DNA of 64,000 nt from an uncultured Chlamydiaceae bacterium (GCA_937884635.1 CALGBW010000008.1:13015-77014), one strand, 5' to 3'; shown: positions 1 through 8,738, counted from the stretch's first letter. Numbers and translations are program-made. Notes: a model not told the origin generated them from the letters alone.

Positions 1-1208
1 GGAAAGGATGGTCTAAGCAACTCTTGTTGTAATGAAGATAGAATATCAAGTTCCTTTTGCAGGTGGCTGCCTGAGACAAGCTCTACTTCTGCTTTCTCTT
101 TAGAGTTAAGAAGAAGGAGAAGGGTAATGTTAAAGATATTCCCCAGCTCGTTGATTTCATATCCGTAGGGCTGTGGTTCATAGCGCAGCTGGTAGTTGCC
201 CCTCCATGTCGCTTCCATACACGTGATGAGTTCTTGTATTGGTGTATGGAGTTTTTTATTAAATCTGGATAACACCCAAATCATAAGAGAAAAGGCAATA
301 GCGTAAAAGAGTGTAACATTGATAGGTAATAACAAAGCTTGAAAGATAAATGTCGAATAAGGGACTAACGCTAAGGTATAAGTGCCTTCTATGGGCAGGA
401 CATTCAGAAGCAGGCCGAGGTACGTTTTATTTTGTATCTGCATGCTGAGGAGGTTAGGAGTATGTAGCGTTTTGGGAGCGAATTGAATGGTGACATTAGG
501 CTTTTGCGGTGAAAGCTCCGGCAGATTGGGTAAGTGAGCAGAGAATTTACATTCTGTTAAGAAAGGAGCGGAGGCAAATAACACATCCCCAGCTTGGTTT
601 ACACAACAGATATGCTCTTTTTCAAAGTATTTCGAGCGGATTAAATCCTGTTTTAAGGAGTTCATAGGGTAGAACGCTACGAGCGTCCCCGCGTTCTTAC
701 CGGAAGAGTTAAGTGTGCCTATGTTTTCGACAATGACCAGGAAATGCTCCGGTTGTGGAGTTGGGAAGGTGAGAATCCCTGTTTTCCCTGCATATTGATA
801 CAGTTGTTTTCTTATCTCAGGATATTGTTGTAAGTTTTGAATAAACGATTGCCCTGAATATTTTGTGTAGATCCTATCCTCTGATGGTGACAGCCAACAT
901 AAAGAAACCTCTGCATCAGAAAGAGTTTGTAATTCGCTAAAGGCTTCCGCGTAAAAGGTTTTTTCATTGACCATCTGCCCTTTTAAAGCAAAGGTGCTAG
1001 CTAGTCGTTTTAGAAATAACCTATGGATAGAGAGTTTCTTTTCAAATTCTAAGCCAAAATCAGAAGATTTTGTTAGTAACGTCTGCATCAAATTAGTCGT
1101 TACAGTTGAGAAAGAAAAAACAGATAGGACAACCAGATTTAAAATCAGTGGAATAGGGATGACCAAAAATAAGAAAAAGAGAATGCGTTTGGTAAAAGTT
1201 TGTCTCAT
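1..1208 (-). CDS. RsbU-like membrane sensor protein, CT589-like (3' end off window)
   Basis: An uninterrupted reading frame of 402 codons starts at the ATG complementary to 1206-1208 (MRQTFTKRILFF) and runs off the left edge. A hydrophobic segment lies near residues 8-33, followed by an extracytoplasmic domain of about 250 residues and a second membrane segment near residues 288-312. Next comes a HAMP-like stretch (YEINELGNIFN) that matches EVNRLGEIFN in the neighbouring RsbU, then a helix ending SLQQELLRPSFP, which aligns with the RsbU linker EQAQQSLLPHTLP just before its phosphatase domain. This is the position of C. trachomatis CT589. I infer a diverged paralogue of rsbU. Whether a catalytic SpoIIE domain follows cannot be seen here. 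It lies directly downstream of rsbU in the same direction. Confidence 0.8.
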   Translation of the reverse strand, partial: MRQTFTKRILFFLFLVIPIPLILNLVVLSVFSFSTVTTNLMQTLLTKSSDFGLEFEKKLSIHRLFLKRLASTFALKGQMVNEKTFYAEAFSELQTLSDAEVSLCWLSPSEDRIYTKYSGQSFIQNLQQYPEIRKQLYQYAGKTGILTFPTPQPEHFLVIVENIGTLNSSGKNAGTLVAFYPMNSLKQDLIRSKYFEKEHICCVNQAGDVLFASAPFLTECKFSAHLPNLPELSPQKPNVTIQFAPKTLHTPNLLSMQIQNKTYLGLLLNVLPIEGTYTLALVPYSTFIFQALLLPINVTLFYAIAFSLMIWVLSRFNKKLHTPIQELITCMEATWRGNYQLRYEPQPYGYEINELGNIFNITLLLLLNSKEKAEVELVSGSHLQKELDILSSLQQELLRPSF

Positions 1209-1259
1209 AAATGAATTATGATTTGTGGGCGGGGAAACCCACGACGTCTGGTGTGGGAT

Positions 1260-1311
1260 GAAAGCCTATTCACTTTTTTCGCATTGTTGTTTAGCAGGTA
1301 TTTGTTTTCAA
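1260..1311 (-). repeat. Conserved ~52-bp leader/promoter repeat, copy 1
   Basis: On the minus strand this reads TTGAAAACAAATA, then CTAAACAACAATGC, an A-run and GGCTTTC. It matches the copy at 4726-4778 at roughly four of five positions. A TTGAAA / AACAAT pair with 17-nt spacing could act as a sigma66 promoter for the CT589-like gene 50 nt downstream. In both copies GGCTTTC is followed by a C-rich/G-rich hairpin (here CCCAC with GTGGG). Identity of the two copies is seen; promoter function is inferred. Confidence 0.5.
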
Positions 1312-1353
1312 CACTTCTATGAAAAAAAGCATCTATAGTTATAAATGGCGGTG

Positions 1354-3279
1354 TTAGACGGTTTGTGTTGTAATGGGAGGCGGCGTTAGCCTGAGGATCA
1401 GTAGTGTGATGTCATCATATTGTTCATGGCCACCCACAAACGATTTCAAAGCCAGCATCAAGGTGTGTTTAACACTTTCCGCATCGTTATTAGGAAGGGT
1501 AGCTAGAACCTGTATGAGGCGTTCTTCCCCAAACATTTCTGAGAAGGCGTTATGCGCTTCTGTGACTCCATCTGAATACAAGACAAATAGGGAATCTGGA
1601 GTAGGCTGAAAGGAAGTAGTCTCCACATCAGGAAGGGTAGGTAGGAACCCGAGAGCCATTCCAGGATGCCGGAGGAGGGAAACCTGATTATCAGGTTTTA
1701 CATAACATACGGGGTTATGACCACAGGAATAGTACTCCATTGTATTCGTCGCATACGAGTAGCGGTAAACACATAAGGTTACAAACATCCCTGATGATTG
1801 TGTCGCGTGGTAAAAGAGTGTAGCAGTTCTATCAATAGCTTCTTTTAAAGAGTGGATTTCTGCTAATAGGGTGCGGAGCATGTTTTTGAGAAAGAGAGAA
1901 TATCCACATGCGTTCACACCTTTTCCAGAGGCATCAGCAACGATTAAATATAATTTCGCCTGTTCTCCTTCTCCTAAGACAAAAACATCAAAGAAATCAC
2001 CGCCGACAGTAATAGCAGGGATATAGGCTTTTGCGATTTCTGTCCCTGGGTAGTAGGGAAGCGTATGGGGTAATAGGCTTTGCTGCGCTTGTTCTCCAAG
2101 TTGGAGTGTTTTTTGAGCGTTTTCTTTAATAGAATGGTGTTTTTCTGCTAGAGCTTGTTGCTCCATAAGATTATTCACCATAGAGTTAAAGATCTCCCCT
2201 AATCGATTTACTTCAAATCCTAACGGGTCTTTTTGGTAGGGATGGTGAATATCTTTTCTTGTTGCAATCATCACTGTTGCAAGTTGTCGAATTGGTTTTG
2301 TAAGACGTTTTGCAATGACGTATACAGCTATACCTCCGCATAGAATACAGGCGAAATAGGCAAGGTATAATACTGTTCGTTGAAAGAGAGAGCGAAAGAC
2401 ATCATCAAAAGCGATGTAGGTAAGAATGTAAAAATCCATATTAGGGACTTCACGTAGATAACCCCACATCTCTTTATCATGAACCTTAAAGGTATAGGAA
2501 TGTCCTCCTTTGGGAGTGGCATGAAGGATGGTCGGTTGTTGTAGTAGTTCTTCAGGGCAAGGGGTGTCATCTAAGAATGTATTACAGAAACTCGTAAAGG
2601 GTGCATTGAAGATAGAGCTCATCTGTATATTTGGGTCTGATGCTTTAAGGATAAGACCGTTTTTTGCAATGAGGGCTGTTTTCGTTTTTAGATAATTTTG
2701 AGAAGGTTCGAAAAGGTTATCTAAGACTTGTTCCGCATTAAATGTCGTGTATAGGGCTCCGATGGGTTTATGAGAGCGCACATCAAAGATATTGATTTGT
2801 ATAACGGTAAAGACATCTAATGTGGAAGCTGATTGTTTTAGTGTGGCATAGAAAGCAGATAAAGGAGCGAGGGTAATTTTAGAGGTATAATCTTGCCCTA
2901 TAGCCTCTAGCCTATTAGAGGCAATGACGGTGTATTTCCCTTCTGGAGAAAGCGTTGTTAAAGAAATCTCTTCATAGGTAGAACCGAACATGTCTTTGAT
3001 CTTATTACTCAAGTTGATATCGGGGGCTTGGGGCATCTCGATATCAAGGTCGAGCACTTCCGTGAAGAGCTTGAGGATATCCACGTTCAGGGGAACAATT
3101 TGCGATAGCGTATCCACCTTCACTAAAGCATTTTCTTCCAATGCCGCATAGGTAGACTCTAGCGTTGAGCGATACTGTTTGATGTTAAGAAGAATGATAT
3201 TGATTCCTAGCGGAATCGTTACAGCAGCTATGCAAGCCAACCATAAACGATAGCCTATAGTTCTTGTGAACGGAATCAT
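1354..3279 (-). CDS. rsbU: RsbU, SpoIIE-type serine/threonine phosphatase with sensor and HAMP domains
   Basis: A 641-residue inner-membrane protein that would dephosphorylate an RsbV-type anti-anti-sigma factor in the partner-switching pathway with RsbW. Membrane segments lie near residues 13-33 and 303-325, bracketing an extracytoplasmic ligand-binding domain of about 270 residues. A HAMP region and a coiled linker (about 325-395) lead into a PP2C/SpoIIE domain. The metal-site motifs are present: GGDFFD, VADASGKGV, YSDGVTEA and YDDITLLIL, so it looks catalytically competent. The C. trachomatis orthologue (CT588) has been studied as a metabolite-responsive regulator. It lies downstream of eno, separated by a segment carrying a 13-bp inverted repeat that ends 3 nt before the ATG. 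No clear Shine-Dalgarno is visible. Confidence 0.93.
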   Translation of the reverse strand: MIPFTRTIGYRLWLACIAAVTIPLGINIILLNIKQYRSTLESTYAALEENALVKVDTLSQIVPLNVDILKLFTEVLDLDIEMPQAPDINLSNKIKDMFGSTYEEISLTTLSPEGKYTVIASNRLEAIGQDYTSKITLAPLSAFYATLKQSASTLDVFTVIQINIFDVRSHKPIGALYTTFNAEQVLDNLFEPSQNYLKTKTALIAKNGLILKASDPNIQMSSIFNAPFTSFCNTFLDDTPCPEELLQQPTILHATPKGGHSYTFKVHDKEMWGYLREVPNMDFYILTYIAFDDVFRSLFQRTVLYLAYFACILCGGIAVYVIAKRLTKPIRQLATVMIATRKDIHHPYQKDPLGFEVNRLGEIFNSMVNNLMEQQALAEKHHSIKENAQKTLQLGEQAQQSLLPHTLPYYPGTEIAKAYIPAITVGGDFFDVFVLGEGEQAKLYLIVADASGKGVNACGYSLFLKNMLRTLLAEIHSLKEAIDRTATLFYHATQSSGMFVTLCVYRYSYATNTMEYYSCGHNPVCYVKPDNQVSLLRHPGMALGFLPTLPDVETTSFQPTPDSLFVLYSDGVTEAHNAFSEMFGEERLIQVLATLPNNDAESVKHTLMLALKSFVGGHEQYDDITLLILRLTPPPITTQTV

Positions 3280-3282
3280 ACA

Positions 3283-3367
3283 GGGGACTCTTGCAAGAGA
3301 TGTCTATGAAATTAATTTGTATCACCCCGTTTTGTAATCTTCTAAGGATTATTCTGCAAGAGTCCCC
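3283..3367 (-). promoter_or_regulatory. 13-bp inverted repeat framing the eno-rsbU intergenic region
   Basis: GGGGACTCTTGCA at 3283-3295 is the exact reverse complement of 3355-3367, with 59 nt between. The right arm ends 3 nt before the rsbU ATG. That arm also lies in a 12-bp self-palindrome, CTCTTGCAAGAG (3288-3299), so a transcript could fold in two mutually exclusive ways. The left arm begins 25 nt after the eno stop. It could end eno transcription or control rsbU translation. Structure is seen, function inferred. Confidence 0.5.
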
Positions 3368-3392
3368 CATATTCTCATGAAAAGGATCGTAG

Positions 3393-4646
3393 CTAATCTT
3401 GGAAGGCAGCCTGAGATCCTAATTCATGTTCAATAGCCATAAGGCGGTTATATTTAGCGGTTCTTTCTGAGCGAGATAGGGAACCCGTTTTAATCTGGCC
3501 AGTGCCAAAGGCAACAGCTAAATCGGCAATTGTTGTGTCTTCTGTTTCTCCGGAACGATGAGATAGAATTGTTGTATAACCATGCGTTTGAGCTAAACGA
3601 ACTGCCTCTGCTGTTTCTGTCAGTGTACCAATTTGGTTAGGCTTAATCAGAACGGCATTGGCCAGGCCTTGGCTGATTCCCTCAGCGATGAGTGTAGGAT
3701 TCGTGACGAAAAGGTCATCCCCAACTAGCTGAATGTCTTCTCCCAATTCTTTTGTGAGTAAGGCCCATCCTTCAAAATCATCTTCCGCCAACCCATCTTC
3801 GATAGAGTCGATAGGATAACGGTTACATAGGTCAGCAAGAATGGCTACTTGCTCTTGGGCTGTTTTCCCTGCATATAAACGTTTATCCGAGTCAAAGAAA
3901 GAAGATGCAGCGCAGTCAAGAGCTAGGGAAATGTCTTCACCTGGTGTATAACCTGTTTTCTCAATTGCCTGCATAAGAAGATCTAAAGCCTCTGCATTAG
4001 ACCCTAGGGCAGGAGCAAAACCCCCTTCATCACCCACGTTAGTGGTGAGGCCTTTATCATGTAAGATTTTCTTCAAACTATGAAAGACTTGTGTGCCCAT
4101 GCGCACAGCTTCTTCCATAGAATCTGCGCCTATTGGGCGAATCATAAACTCTTGAAATTGTAAGCCGTTATTTGCATGCATCCCGCCATTGATTAGATTC
4201 ATCATGGGGCAAGGGAGCATATAAGCGAAGCAGCCTCCAATGTAACGGTACAAAGACATGCGGGCAGCCGTCGCCGCTGTTCTCGCCAGTGCTAATGAAA
4301 CACCTAAGATCGCGTTTGCTCCTAATTTCTCTTTGTTAGGAGTGCCGTCTGCCTCTAACATGATACTATCAATCATCACTTGGTCAAAAACACTGTAACC
4401 TTGTATCGCAGGGAGGATGATCTCTTCGATATTTTGAATAGCCTTTAAAACTCCCTTCCCGTGATATCGAGTAGGATCTTCATCACGCAGTTCTAAGGCT
4501 TCTTTTTTCCCTGTAGAAGCTCCTGAAGGGATACTTGCTTCGCCGACAACTCCTGTATCCGTGATCATTTTTACATGAACTGTTGGGCAGCCTCGGGAAT
4601 CTAAGATCTCGCTAGCTTCAATATCAGAAATAACAGCATCAAACAT
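3393..4646 (-). CDS. eno: Enolase (phosphopyruvate hydratase)
   Basis: Converts 2-phosphoglycerate to phosphoenolpyruvate in glycolysis. From the ATG at 4646 it is 417 residues, beginning MFDAVISDIEASEILDSRG, a family-typical start preceded by AGGAG; an earlier in-frame start at 4700 gives a tail that does not belong. Signatures include SGASTGKKEALELRD, the metal ligand in GDEGGFAP, the catalytic lysine in LIKPNQIGTLTET and LSHRSGETEDTTIADLAVA. It is slightly shorter at the C terminus than my recollection of C. trachomatis enolase. It follows uvrB in the same direction, with 128 bp holding the second copy of the leader repeat, so it probably has its own promoter. Confidence 0.97.
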   Translation of the reverse strand: MFDAVISDIEASEILDSRGCPTVHVKMITDTGVVGEASIPSGASTGKKEALELRDEDPTRYHGKGVLKAIQNIEEIILPAIQGYSVFDQVMIDSIMLEADGTPNKEKLGANAILGVSLALARTAATAARMSLYRYIGGCFAYMLPCPMMNLINGGMHANNGLQFQEFMIRPIGADSMEEAVRMGTQVFHSLKKILHDKGLTTNVGDEGGFAPALGSNAEALDLLMQAIEKTGYTPGEDISLALDCAASSFFDSDKRLYAGKTAQEQVAILADLCNRYPIDSIEDGLAEDDFEGWALLTKELGEDIQLVGDDLFVTNPTLIAEGISQGLANAVLIKPNQIGTLTETAEAVRLAQTHGYTTILSHRSGETEDTTIADLAVAFGTGQIKTGSLSRSERTAKYNRLMAIEHELGSQAAFQD

Positions 4647-4725
4647 GCATGGGCTCCTTTCTTCCAATAGCAGTGAATGTAGGTTGATACTGGCTACCAC
4701 CCCTTTTTTTTAAGACCTTCGGGTG

Positions 4726-4778
4726 GAAAGCCCGGTAACTTTTTTCAGCATTGTTGTTTAGTTTATATTTGTTTTCAA
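4726..4778 (-). repeat. Conserved ~52-bp leader/promoter repeat, copy 2
   Basis: Second copy of the element at 1260-1311, placed upstream of eno and overlapping the uvrB stop codon at its upstream edge. Invariant blocks on the minus strand are TTGAAAACAAATA, CTAAACAACAATGC, AAAAAAGT and GGCTTTC. A possible hairpin pairing CCACCC with GGGTGG and an A8 run follow. It is a likely eno promoter and leader (TTGAAA, 17 nt, AACAAT). Confidence 0.5.
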
Positions 4779-6739
4779 TGCGAATCGAGTAAGTGTTTTT
4801 TTGCTTCTTGTAGCAAATCGCGGTATCGAGCTGCTTCATCAAAGCGAAATGCCTCTGCAGCCTGTAACATACGTTTTTCGTATTCTTGAATCGTTGTTTC
4901 TAAATCTTGTTTAGAAAGCTCAGGGAGCTTGGCGAGGGATTTTTTCTTCTCTTGGGGGATAGGATTGGCTAATACAGCTTTGACAATAGGCTTAGGGGTG
5001 ATTTGATGTTTTTGATTATAATCGAGCTGTATTTGTCGGCGCCTTTTTGTTTCTTGTAAGGTTTGTTCAATAGAGTTGGTGATATGATCTGCATAAAAAA
5101 TAACCGATCCTTGCACGTTCCTTGCTGCCCGCCCACAAAATTGAATAAGAGAGGAGGTACTACGTAAGAACCCTTCTTTATCTGCATCTAAAATAGCAAC
5201 CAGTGACACCTCGGGTAGATCAATGCCCTCTCGAAGTAAATTCACTCCAATTAGCACATGAATATGTCCCTGTCTTAAGTCAGCTAATATACGAGTTCTT
5301 TCTGCTGTTTCTATCCCAGAGTGAAGATAGGCAGCTGCAATATCTAGCTCTATGAGGAAACTAGCAATTTCTTCAGCTAATTTTTTGGTAATTGAAATAA
5401 CGAGAATTCTCTCTTCACCAGAAGCCAGGCGTTTACGAATTTCTTCTAACAGATCATCAACTTGTCCTGTTGCAGGGCGGATTTCCGGTAGGGGATCTGG
5501 AATGCCTGTAGGGCGTAGGATTTGTTCTACAACATGCCCTTGGCTTAATTGTAATTCTGTCTCTCCCGGAGTAGCAGAGACATAAATCACATGCCGGAAG
5601 TATTTTTGTGCTTCTGCATAGGTTAACGGGCGGTTATCAAAAGCAGATGGTAAACGAAACCCATATTCAACAAGAGAACGTTTACGGGATAGATCCCCAT
5701 GATACATAGCACGAATCTGAGGTAGCGTTTGGTGGGATTCATCTATGACAAGCAGGAAATCTTCGGGGAAGTAGTCTAATAAACAGGTTGGAGGTTCTCC
5801 TGGAGCTGTTCCTGTAAAATGTCTGGAGTAATTTTCGATGCCTTTGCAAAACCCAATTTCTTTGATCATCTCAATATCATGCACGGTCCTGTGGAACAAG
5901 CGATCTTGTTCAATAGGGCGTCCTTCGAAAAAGGCAAGACGTTCTTCTAGTTCTGCTTGGATAGAACGAACTGCTTGTTCGCGAATGCTTTCTGGTGTGA
6001 CATAGTGAGACCCTGGATATAAAGTAAGAGAGGAAGTTGTGCTCACGGGAATCATCGTAATAGGATCGCTATAGTCGATAGAAACGAGCGTATCATGGAG
6101 AAATTCTAGACGTACGGCCTGTGAATTGTCATAAGCAGGGAAGATATCCACAACACGACCTTGTTCGCGGAAGGTTCCCCTTTGCATCACAGGAGAAGCC
6201 TGATAATGCATTTTGACTAATGTTGAGATCAACTCTTGCCGGGGGTACTCCTTCCCAACTTCTAGCTCTAGCGTCATGGAAAGGTAGTGTTCAGGGGAAC
6301 CAATACCATAGATACAAGAGACAGAGGATACAATCAGGGTATCACGACGCTCGAGAATAGAACGTGTTGCAGACAACCGGAGCTTATCAATCTCGTCATT
6401 GATCAGTAAGCTTTTTTCAATATATGTATCACTACGAGCTATATAGGCTTCAGGTTGATAGTAATCGTAATAGGAGATGAAGTATTCAACAGCATTATCA
6501 GGAAAGAACTCACGGAATTCTTGATAAAGCTGTGCGGCAAGTGTTTTATTATGGGCTAAGACTAATGTTGGGCGGTTGATTCGTTCAACTACATTAGCGA
6601 TAGTGAAAGTCTTCCCAGATCCTGTTGTTCCCAACAGAACCTGGGCAGGGACGCCATCCTTGACTCCTTTTTCTAGCTTTGCAATGGCATCGGGCTGATC
6701 GCCACAGGGAGAAAAAGGAGCCCGGAGAGTGAAATCCAT
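4775..6739 (-). CDS. uvrB: UvrABC excinuclease subunit B
   Basis: The damage-verifying helicase-like subunit of nucleotide excision repair; loads from UvrA and recruits UvrC. It is 654 residues from the ATG at 6739 (MDFTLRAPFSPCGDQP), the usual N terminus. Walker A is GTTGSGKTFT, the beta-hairpin region carries YYDYYQPEAY, the DExH-like box is VIDESHQT, and helicase motif VI lies in QFCGRAARN. The C-terminal UVR domain (about 620-654) that contacts UvrC is present. The gene starts 10 nt past the trpS stop, probably co-transcribed. A hairpin that includes the trpS stop also covers the likely ribosome-binding site GAGAAG. Confidence 0.96.
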   Translation of the reverse strand: MDFTLRAPFSPCGDQPDAIAKLEKGVKDGVPAQVLLGTTGSGKTFTIANVVERINRPTLVLAHNKTLAAQLYQEFREFFPDNAVEYFISYYDYYQPEAYIARSDTYIEKSLLINDEIDKLRLSATRSILERRDTLIVSSVSCIYGIGSPEHYLSMTLELEVGKEYPRQELISTLVKMHYQASPVMQRGTFREQGRVVDIFPAYDNSQAVRLEFLHDTLVSIDYSDPITMIPVSTTSSLTLYPGSHYVTPESIREQAVRSIQAELEERLAFFEGRPIEQDRLFHRTVHDIEMIKEIGFCKGIENYSRHFTGTAPGEPPTCLLDYFPEDFLLVIDESHQTLPQIRAMYHGDLSRKRSLVEYGFRLPSAFDNRPLTYAEAQKYFRHVIYVSATPGETELQLSQGHVVEQILRPTGIPDPLPEIRPATGQVDDLLEEIRKRLASGEERILVISITKKLAEEIASFLIELDIAAAYLHSGIETAERTRILADLRQGHIHVLIGVNLLREGIDLPEVSLVAILDADKEGFLRSTSSLIQFCGRAARNVQGSVIFYADHITNSIEQTLQETKRRRQIQLDYNQKHQITPKPIVKAVLANPIPQEKKKSLAKLPELSKQDLETTIQEYEKRMLQAAEAFRFDEAARYRDLLQEAKKHLLDSH

Positions 6740-6742
6740 ATA

Positions 6743-6763
6743 CTTCTCATTATTGTTGAGAAG
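6743..6763 (-). promoter_or_regulatory. Hairpin at the trpS-uvrB junction
   Basis: A 7-bp perfect stem, CTTCTCA with TGAGAAG, has a 7-nt loop. On the mRNA the trpS stop UAA lies at the loop/stem edge and the 3' arm contains GAGAAG, the only Shine-Dalgarno-like sequence before the uvrB ATG at 6739. This would suit translational coupling, where a ribosome finishing trpS opens the stem. Function is inferred. Confidence 0.4.
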
Positions 6764-7793
6764 CAAGTAAAGCATGCCATTTGCGGCTTAAGCCTAAAGC
6801 TTCTCGCGTTTCTTCCATGGTTTGTTTGACAATGCTACGCATGCGCTCCGTCCCTTGCTGCAGGGCCTCTTGTAGTAAGAGCGGCTGTCTAGCTAGTTCT
6901 TGACGCTTTTCTTGAAAAGGCTTCAGAAAAGCAATCAGTTCTTCCGCTAGCCTATTCTTCACTTCGATATCTTTAATGCAGCCTTGGCGGTAGCGTGCTT
7001 TAAACTCTTCCACCTCTTCCTTATGGGGGTTAAAGAGATCGTGATAAATAAACAAAGGATTGCCCTCTACGCGTCCTGGAGTTGTCGCATGAATGCGATT
7101 AGGATCTGTATACATCTTACGAACTTTTTCGCGTATCGTTGCTTCATCGTCACTGAGATAAATGGCATTATTAGCAGACTTACTCATCTTCCCTTGACCA
7201 TCAATCCCTACTAAAGAGGTCAGATCCCCTTGCAGGACATCGGGTTCAGGGAAGATCGCCCCATATAAACGGTTAAATTGTCGGGCTACGTCTCGTGTCA
7301 GTTCAATATGGGCTTCATTGTCTTTGCCTACAGGAACTACATCAGCTTTCACACTCAAGATATCCGCACTTTGCAAAATAGGGTAGCCGATTAACCCATA
7401 TGAGAGGCTGCTTTCATCAATCGCAGCATTACGAGCCATCTCTTTCAAACTGGGGATGCCCATAACACGGTTAATAGGCAAGAGCATAGAAAAAATCAGA
7501 TGCAGTTCATAAATTTCAGGAATCGCTGACTGCAAATAAATAGTAGATTTCTCAGGGTTAATGCCTGCGCTAAGCCAGTCAGTTAAGACCTCATAGATAT
7601 GCTGATCTACACTTAACACCTCTTCCTTACGCATTTTCGTCGTAAGGGTATGTAGATCTGCGATGATGAAAAAGCATTCGTAATTAGGATTATCCTGCAG
7701 AGCAAGACGATTTTTGATAGATCCTACCCAGTGGCCTAGGTGTAACTTCCCTGTAGGTCGATCACCTGTTAGCACACGCTTTTTTCTATTCAT
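6750..7793 (-). CDS. trpS: Tryptophanyl-tRNA synthetase
   Basis: Charges tRNA-Trp. It is 347 residues from the ATG at 7793 (MNRKKRVLTGDRPTGKLHLG), the family-typical beginning. The class I HIGH-type motif appears as KLHLGHW and the KMSKS loop as GQGKMSKSANN; the tryptophan pocket segment GYPILQSADIL is also present. It sits upstream of uvrB and downstream of a 286-bp AT-rich spacer, so it likely heads a trpS-uvrB transcript. I see no T-box leader and no obvious TrpR operator palindrome upstream. Confidence 0.96.
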   Translation of the reverse strand: MNRKKRVLTGDRPTGKLHLGHWVGSIKNRLALQDNPNYECFFIIADLHTLTTKMRKEEVLSVDQHIYEVLTDWLSAGINPEKSTIYLQSAIPEIYELHLIFSMLLPINRVMGIPSLKEMARNAAIDESSLSYGLIGYPILQSADILSVKADVVPVGKDNEAHIELTRDVARQFNRLYGAIFPEPDVLQGDLTSLVGIDGQGKMSKSANNAIYLSDDEATIREKVRKMYTDPNRIHATTPGRVEGNPLFIYHDLFNPHKEEVEEFKARYRQGCIKDIEVKNRLAEELIAFLKPFQEKRQELARQPLLLQEALQQGTERMRSIVKQTMEETREALGLSRKWHALLASQQ

Positions 7794-8079
7794 AAATAAT
7801 AAGCACCCTGATCGTAAATTACCCAACTGCAAGTATGTTGGGAGATAGTTTTATAACATTCTTAGTTATGAAATATTTATTTTTGAATACACATAGATAG
7901 TAATTGTTCGGAAACAAAACGACAATATTAAAGAAAAAATTGCCAATTTGGTAGGCAAGATAAGCAAATAAAGCTGCTAATGGTTGAAAAGTGTATACAA
8001 TCTCAAAAGAAGAAACCCTTTCTTTCAGAGGCCTTATTATGATAAGCCATTCCAAGCAAAAGGGTTGTCTACCAAATAA
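7794..8079. other. AT-rich intergenic spacer upstream of trpS
   Basis: 286 bp between the CT584-like stop and trpS. A 78-codon frame on the minus strand exists but has no recognisable domain and skewed composition, so I do not call it. A short hairpin pairs TTGCC (7939-7943) with GGCAA (7953-7957). It presumably holds the trpS promoter, but no pair of hexamers stands out. Confidence 0.4.
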
Positions 8080-8634
8080 TTAGTTGATGGCTTTAACAAT
8101 CTCATCAAAATGGCGTTGTAAGGAAAGCACATCTTCTTGGATTTCTTGTAGGTTTTTTTCCCCTACAGGATTTTTTTGTGCTTCTAATAACCGCGCTAAT
8201 AAATGACGGATCAAATGGCAGGTATTTTGCACGTCTGTCATGAGCAAGAATTCCTGACCGTCAACGCGAGAAAGGCGGTTTAAGAAAATGCAGCGATCTT
8301 GTTGAGCTAGCATGTCAGAGGTAATAAAATTGATGAACTCTCCTCTCTCATGGATATCTTTCGCTACACGAATAGGAACCATAAATTCCGCTATTAATGT
8401 CTGAGCAGCTTGTTTTTGATTAGGAGATAAAGTCTGTATCAACTTGCCATTGATCAGCATTTCAAAGAAAAAGTTCGCCATTTCTTGTTGGCCATTTGCA
8501 CAATTAAAGACGATATTTTGAAATTCCCGAAATGTTGTGTAGCCAATAGGAGTAGCAAAAATACGTTTCAGATTCCCTTCAAGAAGAAGAAAGACGTTAT
8601 CTTCGAGTACTAGGGTTTTTGACTCTGCTGTCAT
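8080..8634 (-). CDS. CT584-like conserved chlamydial protein (proposed T3SS-associated)
   Basis: A 184-residue soluble protein, MTAESKTLVLEDN, strongly resembling C. trachomatis CT584 (shared IFATPIGYTTFREFQN, IRVAKDIHERGEFINFITSD and LSRVDGQEFLLMTDVQNTC). It has no signal peptide or membrane segment and is largely helical. The CT584 family is Chlamydia-specific; it has been proposed as a needle-tip-like type III secretion component on structural and biophysical grounds, though this is not settled. It lies downstream of the ParA/Pgp6-like pair but has its own candidate promoter at 8710-8738, so it may be expressed separately. Confidence 0.88.
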   Translation of the reverse strand: MTAESKTLVLEDNVFLLLEGNLKRIFATPIGYTTFREFQNIVFNCANGQQEMANFFFEMLINGKLIQTLSPNQKQAAQTLIAEFMVPIRVAKDIHERGEFINFITSDMLAQQDRCIFLNRLSRVDGQEFLLMTDVQNTCHLIRHLLARLLEAQKNPVGEKNLQEIQEDVLSLQRHFDEIVKAIN

Positions 8635-8709
8635 AAGGAATACCTTTCTGTGTGAGAGAAGATTGCCATGGGGGGACGAGTCTACTCGTCTTCCCGTAAT
8701 ATGAGGCTG

Positions 8710-8738
8710 ATTATCATCGACTATCAGTTTTCGGACAA
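8710..8738 (-). promoter_or_regulatory. Candidate promoter of the CT584-like gene
   Basis: On the minus strand TTGTCC (8738-8733) and GATAAT (8715-8710) are separated by exactly 17 nt, a good sigma66/sigma70 arrangement, about 75 nt before the start codon. A hairpin pairing GACGAG with CTCGTC (8675-8690) would lie in the leader. Confidence 0.4.

Noticed and set aside
7819..8055. 78-codon minus-strand frame between the CT584-like gene and trpS
   Set aside because: AT-rich, no recognisable domain, no ribosome-binding site and it overlaps the likely trpS start region.
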